38,016 nt of DNA, taken from Candidatus Levybacteria bacterium GW2011_GWA1_37_16 (GTDB taxonomy: Bacteria; Patescibacteriota; Microgenomatia; Levybacterales; UBA12049). The position numbers and the translations under genes were made by a program. The notes beneath the pieces were generated by a model, which made no database searches, was not told the DNA's origin, and saw only the letters and a program-made list of their open reading frames with translations. Positions 35,412 through 38,016 of this stretch are shown here, one piece after another (the stretch's first letter is position 1; each line of letters opens with the position of its first letter). The stretch is taken from NCBI GenBank assembly GCA_943354875.1, contig CALRDJ010000005.1, positions 1 through 38,016 of the forward strand, given 5' to 3'.

Positions 35412-36608
35412 ATGGTATTTAAACGAGAATTACTACAACAAGAGGGCTCTAGATTTAGACGTATTGATGTGAAAACGAGCCCGATAGACACACTCTCCGA
35501 ACAACTATCTTCTATGGTAATAGGTCAAGAGCAGGCAGCACATAAACTAGCCCAAGCTGTTATAAGAGCCAAGGCTGGATATGCAGACGCGAGAAGACCT
35601 GTTGGCTCTTTTATATTTTTAGGCCCGACAGGGGTAGGAAAAACAGAGATGGCTAAGGCATTAGGAAGAAATCAGCTAGGAGATGATTGGGAAAAACGAT
35701 TTCTTAGAATTGACTGTACAGAATTACAAGAACCTCACAGCGTAAGACGATTAACTGGAAGCGATCCTACCTATGTCGGATATGGTGATCCAACTCTCAT
35801 AAGACCAGACTTTTTACATCAGGAGGAGGGCGTCATTATACTGTTTGATGAAATAGAAAAAGCAAACGCCACAGTACACAGGGCACTTCTTCCTATACTA
35901 GAAGAAGGAGGTATGACGATTTATGCTCCGACAGATAAACCAAATATTAGTGGTATAAAAGATGCCAAAGAAATTGCGCCATTTGAATTAGATTTTACAA
36001 GGGCTATTATAATTTTTACCTCAAATACTGGCGCCGCAGAAATCCAAGCACAAAGACAAGGCAGATCTCATCTGGGCTTTAGACAAGAAGTTTTTGATGC
36101 ACATGATTTATCTGCTACACAGACAATTGGTATAGATGCACTTCGAAAATCCTTCAGACACATGCCGGAATTTTTAGGAAGAATAGGTGAGGATAATGTT
36201 ATGGTATTTAGAGATCTAGGCACCGAAGATTTTAGCAAAATTTTCGATATCTTCATTGCAGACATAAATAGAAATAAAAGATCAATAGGTAGTCTTTTTG
36301 ATGTAACGCCAGAATTAAAACAGCAATTAGTTGAGAGAGCGATAAAAATAGGAAAGTATGGCGCTCGAGATTTGAGAAGTGTTATAGAAAATGATTTATT
36401 AACTAAGATCGCAGAAGCAAAAGAGGCTGCAGGGAAAAAATTAACCCAGTACGTAATAGCTGACATTGATGAGGAAGGGAAAATAATATTGTTTGCCTTA
36501 GACCCTGACGTGCACTCAGAACTTGGACCCGAATCCGGAACTTCGAGCAATCAAATTGCTATTCCTGGCTCTGCAGAGCTTGCTGCAGCCAAAGATCTCA
36601 CATCATAG
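35412..36608 (+). CDS. AAA+ ATPase, single ClpA/ClpB D2-like module
   Basis: ORF; VIGQEQAAHKLAQAV, Walker A GPTGVGKTEMAKAL, Walker B GVIILFDEIEKA, FTSNTGAAEI, C-terminal FLGRIGEDNVMVF...YGARDLRSVIENDLLTKIAE. Confidence 0.88.
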   Translation: MVFKRELLQQEGSRFRRIDVKTSPIDTLSEQLSSMVIGQEQAAHKLAQAVIRAKAGYADARRPVGSFIFLGPTGVGKTEMAKALGRNQLGDDWEKRFLRIDCTELQEPHSVRRLTGSDPTYVGYGDPTLIRPDFLHQEEGVIILFDEIEKANATVHRALLPILEEGGMTIYAPTDKPNISGIKDAKEIAPFELDFTRAIIIFTSNTGAAEIQAQRQGRSHLGFRQEVFDAHDLSATQTIGIDALRKSFRHMPEFLGRIGEDNVMVFRDLGTEDFSKIFDIFIADINRNKRSIGSLFDVTPELKQQLVERAIKIGKYGARDLRSVIENDLLTKIAEAKEAAGKKLTQYVIADIDEEGKIILFALDPDVHSELGPESGTSSNQIAIPGSAELAAAKDLTS

Positions 36609-36616
36609 TTTCCTCT

Positions 36617-36645
36617 TTGACAAAATTTCTTGCATCTATTATAGT
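36617..36645 (+). promoter_or_regulatory. Putative sigma70-type promoter of the VUT/YhhQ gene
   Basis: TTGACA (36617-36622), 17 bp, TATAGT (36640-36645); ATG at 36658. Confidence 0.65.
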
Positions 36646-36657
36646 TCTAGTCATAAT

Positions 36658-37308
36658 ATGTTAAAGATTCAAAAAATGGATTTCCTCATCGCCCTTTACG
36701 TGGCATGTATCGCGATAACTGAACTCATGGGCGGCAAAACATTTTTCATCGGAACTATAGGAGGCTATAAATTAAATGCGAGTGTCGCGATATTTGTCAT
36801 CCCGATTATTTTTACTATAAATGACGTCATTACTGAAGTATTTGGAGCAGAAAGAGCCAAAAGCGTGGTGAGATCAGGATTACTCATGATCTTACTCCTT
36901 TTTCTCTATTCAGTCCTCGCAGTGGCACTACCACCATCCACTCGATTTATGACGAATGAAAAAGCATATGATACGATCTTCGGATTAACTGCTCGCATCG
37001 CAGCAGCGAGTCTTATCTCATTTGCAGTGGCAGACTTTCTGGATATAGCGATATTCGCCAAAATTCGAAAGAAACTAGGAACAAGCAAATTGTGGCTTCG
37101 AAATAATGCATCCAACTTCCTAGCCCAGCTCGTCGACACGACGCTTTTTATGTTTCTCGCATTTTATGCATTTAATCTACCATTTGAGGCAAATCTCTCA
37201 TTTTTAGTAAGTATTATTCTTCCCTACTGGTTGCTTAAATGCTTTATGTCGGTGATCGAAACGCCTCTCGTGTACCTCGGCGTCCGCTGGTTGAAGTCTG
37301 AAGCCTAA
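36658..37308 (+). CDS. yhhQ: Queuosine precursor transporter, VUT/YhhQ family
   Basis: Start MLKIQKMDFLIALYVACIAITELMGGKTF; IIFTINDVITEVFGAERAKSVVRSGLL, WLRNNASNFLAQLVDTTLFMFLAF. Confidence 0.87.
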   Translation: MLKIQKMDFLIALYVACIAITELMGGKTFFIGTIGGYKLNASVAIFVIPIIFTINDVITEVFGAERAKSVVRSGLLMILLLFLYSVLAVALPPSTRFMTNEKAYDTIFGLTARIAAASLISFAVADFLDIAIFAKIRKKLGTSKLWLRNNASNFLAQLVDTTLFMFLAFYAFNLPFEANLSFLVSIILPYWLLKCFMSVIETPLVYLGVRWLKSEA

Positions 37309-37340
37309 AGGGAGCAAGACCACTCCTACTCCCTATTTTT
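37309..37340. terminator. Putative intrinsic terminator between convergent genes
   Basis: AGGGAG (37309-37314) / CTCCCT (37329-37334) followed by ATTTTT. Confidence 0.5.
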
Positions 37341-37345
37341 AAGTA

Positions 37346-38016
37346 TTATTTCCCTTTCTTTTTTATCTGATTAGCGAGCTTCATTTGAAGCGTATATAGC
37401 TCTATGAAACCTGCACTTGCATTTACGTTTAGATCATAGCCTTCTTTATTATTAAAAGAGGCGTGCTCGAGAGCATTTGGCGATTTTAATGCTACGACTG
37501 TCGTATTACCTTTAAACAATTTTATCGTAACTTCACCGCTTACGTTCTCATTTACCTCATTATTAAATGCGTTAATCGCCTGCATAACAGGGTCATACCA
37601 AAGAGCACCATAGCAAAGATATCCCCACTTCGTATCGAGCATCTCTTTCAGTTCATTTAATACTCTGGTTGATACGTATTTTTCTAAGTTTTTATGTGCT
37701 TCTATAATGACGTGTGCTCCTGGATGTTCGTAGACTCCTCGGTTTTTTAACCCCACGAGCCTATCCTCCAAAAGCTGAACCGTACCAACTCCATGTTTTC
37801 CAGCAAGCGTATTAAGTGCCAAGATTAATTTAGCGAGACTTAATTTTTTCCCATTTAAAGCCACTGGAATACCCTTGGAGAAAGTAAGCTTAACCGTCTC
37901 AGGAATATTCGGCGCATCTTTTGGTAATGAATATGTCGTTAAAAACTTTTCTTCAGGTGCCACAAGTGATGGATCAGTAATTTCTCCACCTTCCCATGTA
38001 ATTCCCCACATATTAT
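37346..38016 (-). CDS. argG: Argininosuccinate synthase, C-terminal part (gene runs off the window)
   Basis: LWG-like MWGITWEGGEITDPS, GIPVALNGKKLSLAKLILALNTLAGKHGVGTVQLLEDRLVGLKNRGVYEHPG; no start inside the window. Confidence 0.88.
   Translation of the reverse strand, partial: NMWGITWEGGEITDPSLVAPEEKFLTTYSLPKDAPNIPETVKLTFSKGIPVALNGKKLSLAKLILALNTLAGKHGVGTVQLLEDRLVGLKNRGVYEHPGAHVIIEAHKNLEKYVSTRVLNELKEMLDTKWGYLCYGALWYDPVMQAINAFNNEVNENVSGEVTIKLFKGNTTVVALKSPNALEHASFNNKEGYDLNVNASAGFIELYTLQMKLANQIKKKGK

Noticed and set aside
36068-36550. 160-aa minus-strand ORF within the AAA+ ATPase gene
   Set aside because: Antisense to well-conserved ATPase motifs; Ser/Asn-rich shadow translation.

Overview
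AT-rich window. Gene content suggests a Patescibacteria/CPR-like genome (inference only). Three parts are visible. (1) About 70-26003: 19 minus-strand genes plus one plus-strand small membrane gene, made almost entirely of glycosyltransferases (GT2, GT4, GT-C/PMT-like), three YfhO paralogs, two PTPS-related membrane proteins, a DUF2079 protein and a flippase. It looks like a surface-glycan locus transcribed away from a tRNA gene. (2) About 26151-34343: an apparent ~8.2 kb integrated element. A tRNA-Glu(CTC) 3' end and a distal copy carry the exact 14-bp direct repeat tcccgtggggtcac. Next to the tRNA end lies a large serine recombinase whose last codons are read antisense through the tRNA. The element also carries an XRE regulator with paired operator-like palindromes, a 45-aa ORF absent from the supplied track and preceded by a predicted H-type pseudoknot/poly-T structure, a 68-nt hairpin, a leader-controlled small Zn-ribbon protein, a compact 5-gene minus-strand operon of mostly unknown genes (including PD-(D/E)XK-like and ParB/Srx-like proteins), and a GIY-YIG gene inside a degenerate palindromic repeat. 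(3) About 34344-38016: an unknown protein, a solitary ClpB-D2-like AAA+ ATPase, a YhhQ-type queuosine precursor transporter and the C-terminal part of argG. The least described material is the element: its RNA structures, its 5-gene cargo operon, and the predicted recombinase tail that changes between integrated and circular states.
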